Source of the DNA: Aquimarina megaterium XH134
Lineage (GTDB): Bacteria; Bacteroidota; Bacteroidia; Flavobacteriales; Flavobacteriaceae
NCBI RefSeq assembly: GCF_000520975.1
Contig: NZ_JACB01000010.1
Location: 1-64,000 of the forward strand
Reading direction: 5' to 3'
Length of the DNA stretch: 64,000 nt
A model generated the notes under the pieces. The model did no database searches. It was given only the letters and a program-made list of their open reading frames with translations, and had not been told where the DNA came from. The translations under genes and the position numbers were made by a program. Shown in pieces: positions 42,403 through 51,701 of the stretch; within the stretch, counting starts at the first letter, position 1, and every line of letters begins with the position of its first letter.

Positions 42403-43026
42403 TTATCCTTTACAGTTTTCCTGAACACGTTTTACCTGATCTTTGCCCCATTTTGGGTAAAATGGAATATCATGTGATTCGTTTTCAAAATACAAGATAG
42501 CTTTTTCTACCTCAGGACAAAAGACTTTTGGGTCTTTGCCGAAGAATTTTGCACCTCCCATTTTCCATTCGGCATGGTATAAAGTCGCTCTGGGGTTTTT
42601 AGGTTCTAATACCTTAGCCTTTTGGTATAGTTGTTCAACTTTGGCAGACAATGTCATCCCATATACCGAAGGATTATATGCAACATATGCTGTGTTAAGC
42701 AATGCTTCCATGATTAGTATTTCGGCATTGTCACTTGTGTATATTTTTGCTTCATTAAGATAATCCTGAGCTTTTTTTAATCTGGATTCTATAGCTTCTG
42801 CATCTTTTATACTAAAAGTAGTAATAATATGAACCTGAGCAGCATAATAATAAGGTAACCAATTTTCTTTTTCGGCTTTCGCAATACGTTCAAAAAGATT
42901 GATAGCTTCATCAGGGTTTTTATTTCCCCATAATTCAAAAGCTTTAGTCATTCCTTTTTCATATGATGATTGAGCGTTGGTAGCAGTAATAGTAAAAAAA
43001 GCAAGTATAATAACTATTGTTTTCAT
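42403..43026 (-). CDS. Exported TPR-like protein
   Basis: A 207-residue protein with a signal peptide (residues 1-18, ending TNAQ). It is composed of TPR-like helical pairs (WGNKNPDEAINLFERIAKAE, WLPYYYAAQVHI, LEPKNPRATLYHAEWKMG). Two cysteines lie near the C-terminus (VFCPEVEK and QENCKG). It is co-directional with the kinase operon (50 bp gap) and with the DUF2141 and TonB-receptor genes. In Flavobacteriaceae such a gene regularly accompanies this cluster. Its partner is unknown. Confidence 0.8.
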   Translation of the reverse strand: MKTIVIILAFFTITATNAQSSYEKGMTKAFELWGNKNPDEAINLFERIAKAEKENWLPYYYAAQVHIITTFSIKDAEAIESRLKKAQDYLNEAKIYTSDNAEILIMEALLNTAYVAYNPSVYGMTLSAKVEQLYQKAKVLEPKNPRATLYHAEWKMGGAKFFGKDPKVFCPEVEKAILYFENESHDIPFYPKWGKDQVKRVQENCKG

Positions 43027-43131
43027 GATGGTTTAATTTTTAATTTATAGTGTAAAGATCATGAGGTAACTGATCTTTTTAAAGTATTTATGACCGAAGT
43101 GTATTTTTTAATGGATGAAATGTAAATGCAT

Positions 43132-43554
43132 TTATAATTTGATAGATTGTACGATTGCTTTATCCGAAATAGAGAACCTGGCATCTTCCCATTTTGGAGG
43201 CCCGAACCTTCCTTTTGCATTATTACTAACCCCATAAGGCTCTGTAGGAATCCTAAGAAAGGTGTTAAGTCTTTGGTTCTCATCGGTATCATGATATAAT
43301 GAAATAGCATATTCTCCTTTAGGGACATTTTTGAAAATAACCTCAACACTTCCGGTTTTGGCTTTTGTACTAATAGATTGGTATATTGTATTCAAGAAAT
43401 TACCTTTACTGTTATAGAGTCCTACTTGTATCGTCCCCTGGTTAGATTCTATATTGGTGACAATAACGGTAAGAGAATGTTTCGATTCTTGAGCAATCCC
43501 TGTTTTTATGCATAACACAAGCAATAGAATAACTGTATATTTTAAAGTTTTCAT
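43132..43554 (-). CDS. DUF2141 exported protein (second paralogue)
   Basis: A 140-residue protein with a signal peptide (ending GIAQ) and the DUF2141 pattern: VTNIESNQGTIQVGLYNSKG, FKNVPKGEYAISLYHDTDEN, then PTEPYGVSNNAKGRFGPPKW. It is the same length as the paralogue at 21753-22175 and aligns along its length. It lies 29 bp downstream of a TonB-dependent receptor, so the two are co-transcribed. A role as a periplasmic or surface partner of the receptor is inferred from position. Confidence 0.9.
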   Translation of the reverse strand: MKTLKYTVILLLVLCIKTGIAQESKHSLTVIVTNIESNQGTIQVGLYNSKGNFLNTIYQSISTKAKTGSVEVIFKNVPKGEYAISLYHDTDENQRLNTFLRIPTEPYGVSNNAKGRFGPPKWEDARFSISDKAIVQSIKL

Positions 43555-43583
43555 AATAGTATAGATTATAGTTTTACCAAGTT

Positions 43584-45737
43584 TTATAGATTGTCTAATT
43601 GGTTATCGGTTTTATTATCACTGATGGTCCAGAAAAAACCAACGATAAAAAAGCGATCTGCATTAGGTCTTATAGCACGTCTGGAGAAGTTTCCGTCGAT
43701 ATTAGGAGTATTTGCATATTGATAGTTAAAAACATTATCAAACCCCAGAACATTAGAAACCGAGAAGTATAGGATCTTTTGTTGACTAATAAGGTATGCC
43801 CAACTCAAATTGACTGAATTATAAGTTTTTGTCTTTTTATTTTGAAATACTGACTGATTAGGATCATTATAGGGTCTGCCAGAAGCAAAATTGTAGGTGG
43901 CACTCATTAATGATTTCCAATCTTCGATCCAGTATTTTGTGACCAGAGAAAGGTTGTGTTTTGCGGCAAAATTTGGAGTCGCTTTATTAGGATAATTTTT
44001 GTAATCTCTTTTGGTATCTAGATAAGAATAGCTAGCCCAATACTCAAGATTCTTGATAGACCTGTTATCTCTCCAGAAGATATCTAATCCAGCTGCATAA
44101 CCACTTCCGTTATTAGTGTATAAACTGGTAAACTCTGGGAGATCTGTATCAAATTTAACGAGTTCTTCATAAGATTTATAATAGGCTTCGGCTCTAAAAG
44201 TCCTTCGATTATTTTGATATAAGTAATTAAAAATATAATGCGATGATTTTTCGGGTTCTAGAGTTTCATTATATTTTAAAACATCTTGTTGTGGTGCCTG
44301 GTAAAAATCACCATAGGCTAATGATACCTGAGATTTTGATGATGTTTTGTAGGCTAAAGAAGCTCTGGGTGAGATCTTGGTATACTCTAATAACGTATTA
44401 TGAACTCCTCGAACTCCTATCTGCATCGCTAGTTTTTTGCTAAAAAACACATTAGCTTCAGTAAAGGCTGCAGTACTATTATTATCGAATGAGCTTTTAA
44501 AAGTATTGGCATTAGGAACAGAAACGTTTTCTGAAAATGCACTTACATATTGTTCTGCACCAAAATTTAATTTAAAACGATTGCTAAATCTCTTTCTTAA
44601 TTTCAGTTTAAAATGAAAGCTATTCTCATTATTATCAACATTAGTATTTACAATTTTAATATCGTTATGATCATTTGCAAAACTAGTCCCGGTTGCAATA
44701 GTCCAATCGTTGCCCAGGCGTCCTTTATAGGAAGTATTGAGGTATAAATTTCTGTTTTTAAGTCCAAAATTAACTCCTTCAGGTGTATTGATATCTTCTT
44801 GAACAAGATCAAATTCGGCATAGTTTAAACCTCCGTATACCTTTAAAAGTCCTTTTTCAAATGTATGGCGGTATACCGCTTCTCCTGATAGTGATTCGTA
44901 TGGTTTTTTCCAATCTACCCGTTGTGAAATGATTTCCTGATATGGTTTTAGGTTTAGATAAAAAGCATTAATACTTAGCGAGTTCTTTTTCCATTTTTGT
45001 GTATTCCCTACACCAAGACCAACACTAATAAACGATAAATCTGTTTTTTCCTGATCGGGTTCATCGATGGTATTTAATAATAAAACACTAGATAAAGCAT
45101 CACCATATTCTGCAGAATACCCCCCGGTAGAAAAGTTAGTACCTTTAAAAAGAAAAGGCGAAAATCTTCCACGAGTAGGAATATTATTTGTGGTTGCTGC
45201 AAAGGGTTGAAAAACTCTAAGTCCGTCGATATAGATATTAGTTTCATTAGCATCTCCACCGCGTACAAAAAGTCTACCGTCTTCGGCAACGGTAGAAGTT
45301 CCTGGTAACGTTTGAAAAGCACCAATATAATCCCCTGCAGCACCTGCTGTAGTAACAATGTCTAAAGGAGAGAGTACAGAAGCCTTGCTGTTATCTCCTG
45401 CAGAAAATGTACCGGCATTAAGAACGACGCTACCCAAAGAATTTACATCTTCTCGTAGTACAATTTTTAAGTTATTCATTGCAGAGACGTCGGTTAACAC
45501 CGTATACGTTTCAAAAGAAAGAAAAGAAACCAGTAAGGTTTGAGGCCCTGTTTCTGAAGTAGAGAAAGAAAAAGCTCCATTGGTATCAGAGGATCCTCCA
45601 TCATAAGTTCCGTCTAGATAGACATTTGCTCCTTCGATAGGGATTCCCGATGCATCAGTCACATTTCCTGTAATAGCTGTTTGGGCGTTTGTTGATAATA
45701 GAATTGTGATAAAGACAAAGGTTAGTGCTAATTTCAT
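43584..45737 (-). CDS. TonB-dependent outer-membrane receptor
   Basis: A 717-residue protein. A signal peptide (1-18) is followed by a carboxypeptidase-regulatory-like domain (residues 19-100, ITGNVTDASGIPIEGANVYL), a plug domain (about 115-225, with LFVRGGDANETNIYIDGLRV) and a 22-strand beta-barrel to the end (FFIVGFFWTISDNK). It probably takes up a metal complex or small organic ligand with energy from TonB/ExbBD; the substrate cannot be read from the sequence. It is the first gene of the co-directional DUF2141-TPR-kinase-2TM set, which suggests control by that two-component system. Confidence 0.93.
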   Translation of the reverse strand: MKLALTFVFITILLSTNAQTAITGNVTDASGIPIEGANVYLDGTYDGGSSDTNGAFSFSTSETGPQTLLVSFLSFETYTVLTDVSAMNNLKIVLREDVNSLGSVVLNAGTFSAGDNSKASVLSPLDIVTTAGAAGDYIGAFQTLPGTSTVAEDGRLFVRGGDANETNIYIDGLRVFQPFAATTNNIPTRGRFSPFLFKGTNFSTGGYSAEYGDALSSVLLLNTIDEPDQEKTDLSFISVGLGVGNTQKWKKNSLSINAFYLNLKPYQEIISQRVDWKKPYESLSGEAVYRHTFEKGLLKVYGGLNYAEFDLVQEDINTPEGVNFGLKNRNLYLNTSYKGRLGNDWTIATGTSFANDHNDIKIVNTNVDNNENSFHFKLKLRKRFSNRFKLNFGAEQYVSAFSENVSVPNANTFKSSFDNNSTAAFTEANVFFSKKLAMQIGVRGVHNTLLEYTKISPRASLAYKTSSKSQVSLAYGDFYQAPQQDVLKYNETLEPEKSSHYIFNYLYQNNRRTFRAEAYYKSYEELVKFDTDLPEFTSLYTNNGSGYAAGLDIFWRDNRSIKNLEYWASYSYLDTKRDYKNYPNKATPNFAAKHNLSLVTKYWIEDWKSLMSATYNFASGRPYNDPNQSVFQNKKTKTYNSVNLSWAYLISQQKILYFSVSNVLGFDNVFNYQYANTPNIDGNFSRRAIRPNADRFFIVGFFWTISDNKTDNQLDNL

Positions 45738-45828
45738 GTATATAATAGTTTTTTGATTGTGAGGTCAAAAATGGTCTATCTATACAAAAACCGAAATTGA
45801 ATTTTACCGAACTGTAGAATTTTAAGGA

Positions 45829-46212
45829 TTAATTGTAATGTTGTTTTTTTCTTTTATGTCTTGTATTAAAATTTAAAGGAATAGTAACAACGGCTTGAAA
45901 AGTTAATGCTCCTATAGCATTTGCTCCCATGTCACCCCAGGACGCATAATGATTTGATGATGTACTATCAACAGCTTCCTTTAAACTGCCTATAATTATG
46001 GTGGTAGAAAGAGAAATTAATCGTTTTTGCAATTCGGGAAGGTTTTTATGTTTTGGATGAATCGATAAATATGTATAAGTAATAGTACTTATACCAAAAG
46101 ATCCAACACTATGCATAATTTTATCTTTTTGCCAAAAATCAGTGTTGTTTGTGTTTTGTGCCATCACTTCTGCACATAATAGGATAGTAATAAAAAGTAA
46201 TATTCTTTTCAT
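45829..46212 (-). CDS. Small exported protein, DUF2279/YfiM-like
   Basis: A 127-residue protein with a signal peptide (ending VMAQ). It contains WQKDKIMHSVGSFGIS (about 27-42), then LKEAVDSTSSNHYASWGDMG and ANAIGALTF, the D-K-x-x-H ... K-E-x-x-D ... D-x-x-x-N-x-x-G pattern of the DUF2279/YfiM family and VanZ-like proteins. It has about three hydrophobic segments and a basic C-terminus (RHKRKKQHYN). Function is unknown. It lies about 90 bp before the TonB-receptor gene start on the same strand. Confidence 0.65.
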   Translation of the reverse strand: MKRILLFITILLCAEVMAQNTNNTDFWQKDKIMHSVGSFGISTITYTYLSIHPKHKNLPELQKRLISLSTTIIIGSLKEAVDSTSSNHYASWGDMGANAIGALTFQAVVTIPLNFNTRHKRKKQHYN

Positions 46213-46253
46213 GATCTTTAGGTTTTAGGATGTTAGTAGCACTGCGAAGTCAT

Positions 46254-46625
46254 ATGAACTTCTGTATCACCATTCTGTTTTATGAAAAAGAGTATCGGAT
46301 AGGCTTTTATAATAAATATCTCGAACTTAAAACAGATATTTCGATATGGCTATAGATCCAAATTACTTATATAAGCAGTGAGATTCCTGAAGAATTCGTC
46401 GAGATGTTTTTTAGTATGGCTCAATGGTTTTCTATAAGCGATGAAGGTAAATTGCTTTATTGATTTATATTATTCGAAAGCGATGATGCTTTTCATAAGA
46501 TTGTTTATAGCTTTTTCTACTTTATTGTAGTTAATGCTATGAACACAAACATTGTCTTACCTACCGAAAGATTAGAGTATGGTGAAGAAGTTATGAAAAA
46601 GAAAATTAAAGTGCTTTTGTACTAA
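46254..46625 (+). pseudogene. Decayed gene with two in-frame stops
   Basis: Reading one frame from the ATG at 46254 gives 124 codons ending in TAA (46623-46625), interrupted by TAG at 46353-46355 and TGA at 46461-46463. The three pieces (for example KEYRIGFYNKYLELKTDI, SSEIPEEFVEMFFSMAQW and FILFESDDAFHKIVYSFFYF) have protein-like composition, rich in E, K, D and aromatic residues. In such AT-rich DNA about nine stops would be expected by chance. No family is recognised. It fills an otherwise empty 476-bp gap. A frameshift near 46340-46370 is an alternative reading. Confidence 0.45.
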
Positions 46626-46688
46626 TCAAACATTAAAGTACTAGAAACGTACTTGTCATTCTATTCTCAAGTATAGAGTATAACAGCA

Positions 46689-47984
46689 CTACACTCGTTC
46701 TATAGTATTTTCCTTATTCTTAAAAGGTCTAACAATTAATCTTGCTGCTTTATCATAATTAATATAATTATATACCCAATTAAAAAAGGTAACAAATCGA
46801 TTTCTAAAACCTACCAGGAACCATAAATGAATAAACATCCAGATAAACCAGGCAAAGAACCCTCCGAATTTAAATTTCCCGATATCAACTACAGCTTTAT
46901 TACGACCAATGGTAGCCATAGATCCTTTGTCAAAATACTTAAAAGGGATCATGTCTTTGCCTCTAAGGTAGCGTTTTAAGTTTTTGGCAAGATGGCTTCC
47001 TTGTTGTATTGCTGGTTGTGCCACCATTGGATGCCCTTTGGGATATTTTTTAGTTTCCATTACAGAGATATCCCCAATAGCAAAAATATTTTTGTACCCA
47101 TCGACCTGATTGAATTCATTCACTTTATATCGATTGGCTCTTGGTATTAGAGATTTTGCATCTATTCCCGATACAGGAGCCCCGGTTACACCAGCAGACC
47201 ATATAAAAGTTGCAGTTTTAAGAGATAAATCAGTATTCGTACTTACTATGTTATTTTCATAATGTTGTACTTGTGTATTGGTATGAATATGTACTCCTAA
47301 TTTTTTTAAGAATTTAGCCGCTTTTTCTGATGCATGTTCGCTCATAGGAGGGAGTACACGAGGTGCACCTTCTATCAAATGAATTTCCATATCATCAAAA
47401 TTCATATCGGGATAATCTCTGGGAAGCACATTTAATTTTAATTCTGCAATTCCTCCCGCTAGTTCAACCCCTGTTGGACCGGCACCTGCAAGTACAAAAC
47501 GCAGAAGCTCTTTCCTTTCTTCTGGATCTGTGGTAATTACTGCCTGCTCAAGATTCTCAAGCATTAAACTACGTAAATTTAATGCTTGTGGCAGATTTTT
47601 CATTCGCATTGCATTATTTTCTATAGTAGTATTTCCAAAAAAATTGGTTCGTGCACCTGTAGCAATAACAAGATAATCATAAGAAATGCTACCGATATTG
47701 GTATGTATATTTTGAATATCTGGATCAATAGCTGTTACTTCTGCCATTCTAAAAAAAGTATTTTTACCTCTTTTAACAATTTTACGAAGTGGATATGCAA
47801 TAGAATCTGGTTCTAATGATGATGTAGATACTTGATAAAGAAGTGGTTGAAAAGTGTGGTAATTATGTCTGTCTAGTAAGACCAGTTGTACATCTTCTTT
47901 AACCATTTTTCTTGCTAATGCAACTCCGGCAAAACCCCCGCCAATTACGACTAATCTGGGTAAATTGGTATGTGGAATATTCAT
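46689..47984 (-). CDS. ndh: Type II NADH dehydrogenase (NDH-2)
   Basis: A 431-residue flavoenzyme that oxidises NADH and reduces quinone at the inner membrane without pumping protons. The FAD-binding GGGFAG is at about 16-21, the second dinucleotide site (VLAGAGPTGVELAGGIAEL) near 162-180 and the quinone-site AQPAIQQGSHLAKNLKRYL near 318. A hydrophobic C-terminus (about 374-396, FAWFIWMFIHLWFLVGF) anchors it to the membrane. The gene symbol rests on the NDH-2 pattern. It stands as a single unit. Confidence 0.9.
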   Translation of the reverse strand: MNIPHTNLPRLVVIGGGFAGVALARKMVKEDVQLVLLDRHNYHTFQPLLYQVSTSSLEPDSIAYPLRKIVKRGKNTFFRMAEVTAIDPDIQNIHTNIGSISYDYLVIATGARTNFFGNTTIENNAMRMKNLPQALNLRSLMLENLEQAVITTDPEERKELLRFVLAGAGPTGVELAGGIAELKLNVLPRDYPDMNFDDMEIHLIEGAPRVLPPMSEHASEKAAKFLKKLGVHIHTNTQVQHYENNIVSTNTDLSLKTATFIWSAGVTGAPVSGIDAKSLIPRANRYKVNEFNQVDGYKNIFAIGDISVMETKKYPKGHPMVAQPAIQQGSHLAKNLKRYLRGKDMIPFKYFDKGSMATIGRNKAVVDIGKFKFGGFFAWFIWMFIHLWFLVGFRNRFVTFFNWVYNYINYDKAARLIVRPFKNKENTIERV

Positions 47985-48129
47985 AAGATATATGTTGTAT
48001 TACAAAGATAAAGTGATAAAATTATATACCCTACAGAATACTTGGATTTATGACTAAAATTATCATACTTTTATTTTTATTTGTAACATAAATGTTTTCT
48101 TGACTACATATAAGAAGTAACCGACCAAA

Positions 48130-48624
48130 GTGAATAAAGAATTAGAACATAGTTTTGTAACCAATCTTGAGCAAAATCAGAATATTGTGCACAAGGTATG
48201 TCGAATATATACCAGTGATCCAGATTCACATAATGATTTGTTTCAGGAAATAACGATTCAGCTTTGGAAAGCATATCCTAAGTTTAGAGGAGACGCAAAA
48301 TTTAGTACATGGATGTATAGAGTTGCATTAAATACGGCTATAACATTATACAGAAGATCCAAAAGAAGTATTAAGACCGCAGATCTTGATACGATGAATT
48401 TTAAGATAAAAGCTGAAGAATATGATGACGAGGTAGAGCAGCAACTTAAACTAATGTATGCAGCAGTAAAACAATTAAATGATATAGAGAAAGCTTTGGT
48501 TTTCTTATATCTTGAAGATAAATCATATCGAGAAATAGCTGATACCATGGGTATTAGCGAGGTAAATGCCCGAGTAAAGATGAATAGAGTAAAAACGAAG
48601 TTGAAAAAAATATTAAATCCGTAA
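48130..48624 (+). CDS. ECF-type RNA polymerase sigma factor
   Basis: A 164-residue sigma-70 family protein of the ECF type. Region 2 (about 20-85) holds DLFQEITIQLWKAYPKFRGD and FSTWMYRVALNTA. Region 4 (about 112-160) holds EKALVFLYLEDKSYREIADT, then MGISEVNARVKMNRVKTKLK. The start codon is GTG (48130). It is followed 4 bp later by a membrane protein, the usual place of an anti-sigma factor. Its regulon is unknown. Confidence 0.93.
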   Translation: MNKELEHSFVTNLEQNQNIVHKVCRIYTSDPDSHNDLFQEITIQLWKAYPKFRGDAKFSTWMYRVALNTAITLYRRSKRSIKTADLDTMNFKIKAEEYDDEVEQQLKLMYAAVKQLNDIEKALVFLYLEDKSYREIADTMGISEVNARVKMNRVKTKLKKILNP

Positions 48625-48628
48625 CCCC

Positions 48629-49252
48629 ATGGATGAATTAGAACTATTAAAGAAAGACTGGAAGAAGCAGGAAGATGTGCTTCCTAGATTGTCTTATAAG
48701 GAAATATATAAAATGATACTAAAGAAATCTTCTTCTATTGTAAGATGGATTTTTATCATTAGTATTTTAGAATTTCTATTATGGGCTTCTTTGGATGTCG
48801 TATTTAGACTAAACGGAATGTATTCGAAGGTAGAAAAGGTAGATATGGGGTCATTCTCCTTGATAGCTTCGATTGTTTCTTACGGTATTTTGCTATATTT
48901 TATTACTCGTTTTTATATAAATTATAAGAAAATAAAGGCTACTGATTCTGCTAAAGTATTAATGGAAAATATTATAAAAACCAGAAGAACAGTAAAACGA
49001 TATATCTGGGTAAACATTAGCTTTTTTGCATTAGCGATGATTGCTACTATGAGTTATGCGCTTATATTTACAGAAACATTTCAGAATAGATCTGCCGAAA
49101 ATCAATTGCCAGTATGGTTGGTCGTAGTGGTTACTTTATTTGTTACTTCAATATTTATAGGAATAATAGCATTATTCTACAGGGTTATTTATGGGATTTT
49201 TACCCGAAGATTGAAAAGGAATTATGGGGAACTTAAAAAACTTGAGATATAA
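48629..49252 (+). CDS. Membrane protein, probable anti-sigma partner
   Basis: A 207-residue protein. The cytoplasmic N-terminus (residues 1-35, MDELELLKKDWKKQEDVLPR) is of the size of an anti-sigma interaction helix, followed by four membrane helices (about 40-60, 72-92, 125-147, 163-187). It starts 4 bp after the sigma-factor gene. The combination suggests that it holds the sigma factor at the membrane. The canonical zinc anti-sigma motif is absent, so the role is inferred from position. Its stop abuts the stop of the convergent LETM1-like gene. Confidence 0.72.
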   Translation: MDELELLKKDWKKQEDVLPRLSYKEIYKMILKKSSSIVRWIFIISILEFLLWASLDVVFRLNGMYSKVEKVDMGSFSLIASIVSYGILLYFITRFYINYKKIKATDSAKVLMENIIKTRRTVKRYIWVNISFFALAMIATMSYALIFTETFQNRSAENQLPVWLVVVVTLFVTSIFIGIIALFYRVIYGIFTRRLKRNYGELKKLEI

Positions 49253-50437
49253 TTATTTATTCTCATTAAATGCAGATGGTAATAGCTGAGGAATAAATTT
49301 TACCAGTAAAGGCAATAGTAAACTTCCACCTGGTAGAATAAAAATAGCCAAAGAAGGTATCGTTTTGCAGATATCAAGGAGTTGTTTTTTTACTTGTTGT
49401 TTTTCTTCTTTAGATAAATCCCGCATGGTAGACTGCCCTAATAAAATCATTAGATCTTTACTTTCAGAGATTTCTTTAATTAATCTTTTTTTATTCCTTA
49501 ATATCAATATACTTACCGTTCGCGAGGTTTGCTGATAAAAATGTAATGCAGGATTCGAGTAATTAAAAAATGAAATATTTTCTTTATGTTCATTAATGAA
49601 CGATTGTACCAAATCGATCGATTCTGCTATTACTGTATGAGGTAGTTCAAGTTCTGTCCCAAGAGCCAGCATAAAACTCTGTTCTCCTGTATCTACTTCT
49701 CTATCATTCCAAACAGCTAAACTGGTAAGATCCAGGATATATTTTTTTTCAATTTCGTCTGTATATGGATCTAGTTCTATATAATCAAAACTAGCTTCTT
49801 CTTCTGTAGAAATACTAGTATACCGTACAGATGAGGAGAATAACTTAACCAAAAGCTTGTCATATTCATCTTGCTCTTTTTTAGAGTTTAGTGCAAGAAA
49901 AACAGTATTTGTTAAGGTTTCCTCTAATTTGGCAGCGTACCCAAAAGGATCTTTGTCATGTATAAGAAAATACTCAAAAGCTAATACATCAATAAATAAT
50001 AATGCATTTGTTAATAAATGACTAAAGTTTTTCCTAAAAACAGATTCATTGGTTTGTATACGGGCATGTATAATTTTTTCGAGCTTTTCATTTTTATTCC
50101 CAGGAAGTATATTCCCCAAAGAAAAAATAGATTTTTTGGTATCTAAAAAACCATAGAACTGTACAAGTGCATCAACACAATCATTTTTATCAGCATTTTC
50201 GATTGTATCATAGTAGGTAATTACTAGTGCAGCAAATAAATTGATTTTTGTCTTTTCTTCTTCAGAATAAACAATATCAGAATCATTAACTATAATAGTA
50301 TCTATAGAAGTACCATAGATAAAACCTATTCGTCTTAAATCGAGATATAGCTCATCAAATGACCATTGAGGTAAATTAGGGTCACTATCGAGATCTCGTA
50401 AAAATTTTTCTATCCAACCCGAAGTAGAAGGATTCAT
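49253..50437 (-). CDS. LETM1-like protein
   Basis: A 394-residue, mostly helical protein (WSFDELYLDLRRIGFIYG at the start). The C-terminal 75 residues match the LETM1-related part: STMRDLSKEEKQQVKKQLLD, then PSLAIFILPGGSLLLPLLVK and PQLLPSAFNENK. Bacteroidota homologues are called LETM1-related biofilm-associated proteins; their function is not established, and an ion-exchange role would be extrapolation from mitochondrial LETM1. One hydrophobic C-terminal helix could insert in the membrane. It is convergent with the sigma/anti-sigma pair and abuts it. Confidence 0.8.
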   Translation of the reverse strand: MNPSTSGWIEKFLRDLDSDPNLPQWSFDELYLDLRRIGFIYGTSIDTIIVNDSDIVYSEEEKTKINLFAALVITYYDTIENADKNDCVDALVQFYGFLDTKKSIFSLGNILPGNKNEKLEKIIHARIQTNESVFRKNFSHLLTNALLFIDVLAFEYFLIHDKDPFGYAAKLEETLTNTVFLALNSKKEQDEYDKLLVKLFSSSVRYTSISTEEEASFDYIELDPYTDEIEKKYILDLTSLAVWNDREVDTGEQSFMLALGTELELPHTVIAESIDLVQSFINEHKENISFFNYSNPALHFYQQTSRTVSILILRNKKRLIKEISESKDLMILLGQSTMRDLSKEEKQQVKKQLLDICKTIPSLAIFILPGGSLLLPLLVKFIPQLLPSAFNENK

Positions 50438-50738
50438 TGATTAATGATTTGTTACAAAGTTAATTTTATTTTAGTGAAATGCTATTTTGAAAAGTTATTA
50501 AAATGTATAAAGAAAAATGAAATTTCGAGAACACAATAATGGTACGGGAACAAGTCTTATGTAGCATGTAGCATATCAAAAGATAGTAAAATTGTATTAG
50601 AATACAAGATTATTAAGTTACAGCAGAACATTTATATTAATAACAACGCAAGAAACGGGTTTTGAGAACCTGATAATTATAAGAGTTTTACGATTTCAGA
50701 GAAAAGTATGAATAAAAACATGTAGAGGCGCAAAAACG
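50438..50738. other. Intergenic region before the 2OG oxygenase gene
   Basis: About 300 AT-rich bases between divergent genes. Apart from a short duplication (ATGTAGC ATGTAGC near 50558-50573), I see no hairpin, repeat or convincing frame. It must hold the promoters for both neighbours. Confidence 0.4.
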
Positions 50739-51452
50739 GTGAAAGAAATACAACGTAAAATAGAAACTATAGATTGGCAAATAATAATTGATAAAATGAA
50801 TAAAAGAGGATATGCCATTATCCCAGAATTTCTTTCAGAAAACCAATGCAGTGAAATGGTAAGCCAATACGATAATCCGAAAGGTTATCGTAAAACAGTA
50901 GTGATGGAACGATACAGATTTGGCTTGGGAGAGTACAAATATTTTGATTACCCATTACCAGATGCCGTACAGGCTATAAGAGAAAAGATATATCCAAAAC
51001 TTGTTCCAATTGCTAATTTGTGGATGAGAGTATTAAAAATAGATAAAATCTTTCCTAAAACACTTCGGGAGTTACGGGCACTATGCCATTCGAATAACCA
51101 GGTAAAACCGACGCCGTTGATTTTGAAATATGGAGTAGGAGGGTTTAATACGCTACATCAGGATATGTATGGAGATGTGTATTTTCCTCTCCAAACTGTT
51201 TTGTTTTTAAGCGAACCTGATGAAGATTATACAGGGGGAGAATTTGTAATAACACAACAAATCCCAAGAGCTCAGTCTAAAGCTATTGTTTTAAAACCTA
51301 AAAAAGGAGATATGCTTATTTTTACAACTAATTTTAGACCTGTAAAAGGAACAAAAGGGTATTATAGGGTAAATATGAAACATGGAGTGAGCGAGTTACA
51401 TAGTGGTAAGAGGTATACCTTAGGAGTAATTTTTCATGATGCTGTTAGTTAG
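50739..51452 (+). CDS. 2-oxoglutarate/Fe(II)-dependent dioxygenase
   Basis: A 237-residue enzyme of the prolyl-4-hydroxylase-like 2OG-Fe(II) family. The iron ligands are H140 and D142 (LHQDMYGDVY) and H215 (MKHGVSEL), with R225 binding 2-oxoglutarate (GKRYTLGVIFHDA). The start is a GTG at 50739, since no closer ATG preserves the N-terminal helix; M20 is an alternative. It is 3 bp upstream of the Ada-like gene, in one operon with alkB, so alkylation or oxidative-damage repair is likely. Its substrate is not known. Confidence 0.85.
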   Translation: MKEIQRKIETIDWQIIIDKMNKRGYAIIPEFLSENQCSEMVSQYDNPKGYRKTVVMERYRFGLGEYKYFDYPLPDAVQAIREKIYPKLVPIANLWMRVLKIDKIFPKTLRELRALCHSNNQVKPTPLILKYGVGGFNTLHQDMYGDVYFPLQTVLFLSEPDEDYTGGEFVITQQIPRAQSKAIVLKPKKGDMLIFTTNFRPVKGTKGYYRVNMKHGVSELHSGKRYTLGVIFHDAVS

Positions 51453-51455
51453 AAA

Positions 51456-51701
51456 ATGATACAACACAAGGAAATAGGAAATATAGACTTACGAAAAAAA
51501 ATAAAGCAAAAAGAAATTTGCTTTGGCGGTAACCGAAAACTTAAAATTTATGGAACTTTGAAATGTCGGTCGGGTAAGAGAATGAAACGAGAAAACCGAG
51601 TGTTTTTTGGGTCAGAAAATGAAGCAAAGAGTCATGGATACAGACCCTGCGGACATTGTATGAAAAATGAATATAAAAAATGGAAGAATGGATTTATTTA
51701 G
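51456..51701 (+). CDS. Stand-alone Ada-type zinc-binding protein
   Basis: An 81-residue protein resembling the N-terminal zinc domain of Ada, the methylphosphotriester sensor. KCRSGKRMKRENRVFFGSEN then GYRPCGHCMKNE follow the Ada pattern. Cysteines are at 22, 37, 65 and 68. By alignment, C37 equals Ada C42 and C65/C68 equal C69/C72, but the position of the methyl-accepting Ada C38 is G33. It may therefore bind zinc and DNA without methyl transfer, unless C22 substitutes. It overlaps the alkB start by 14 bp. Confidence 0.8.
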   Translation: MIQHKEIGNIDLRKKIKQKEICFGGNRKLKIYGTLKCRSGKRMKRENRVFFGSENEAKSHGYRPCGHCMKNEYKKWKNGFI

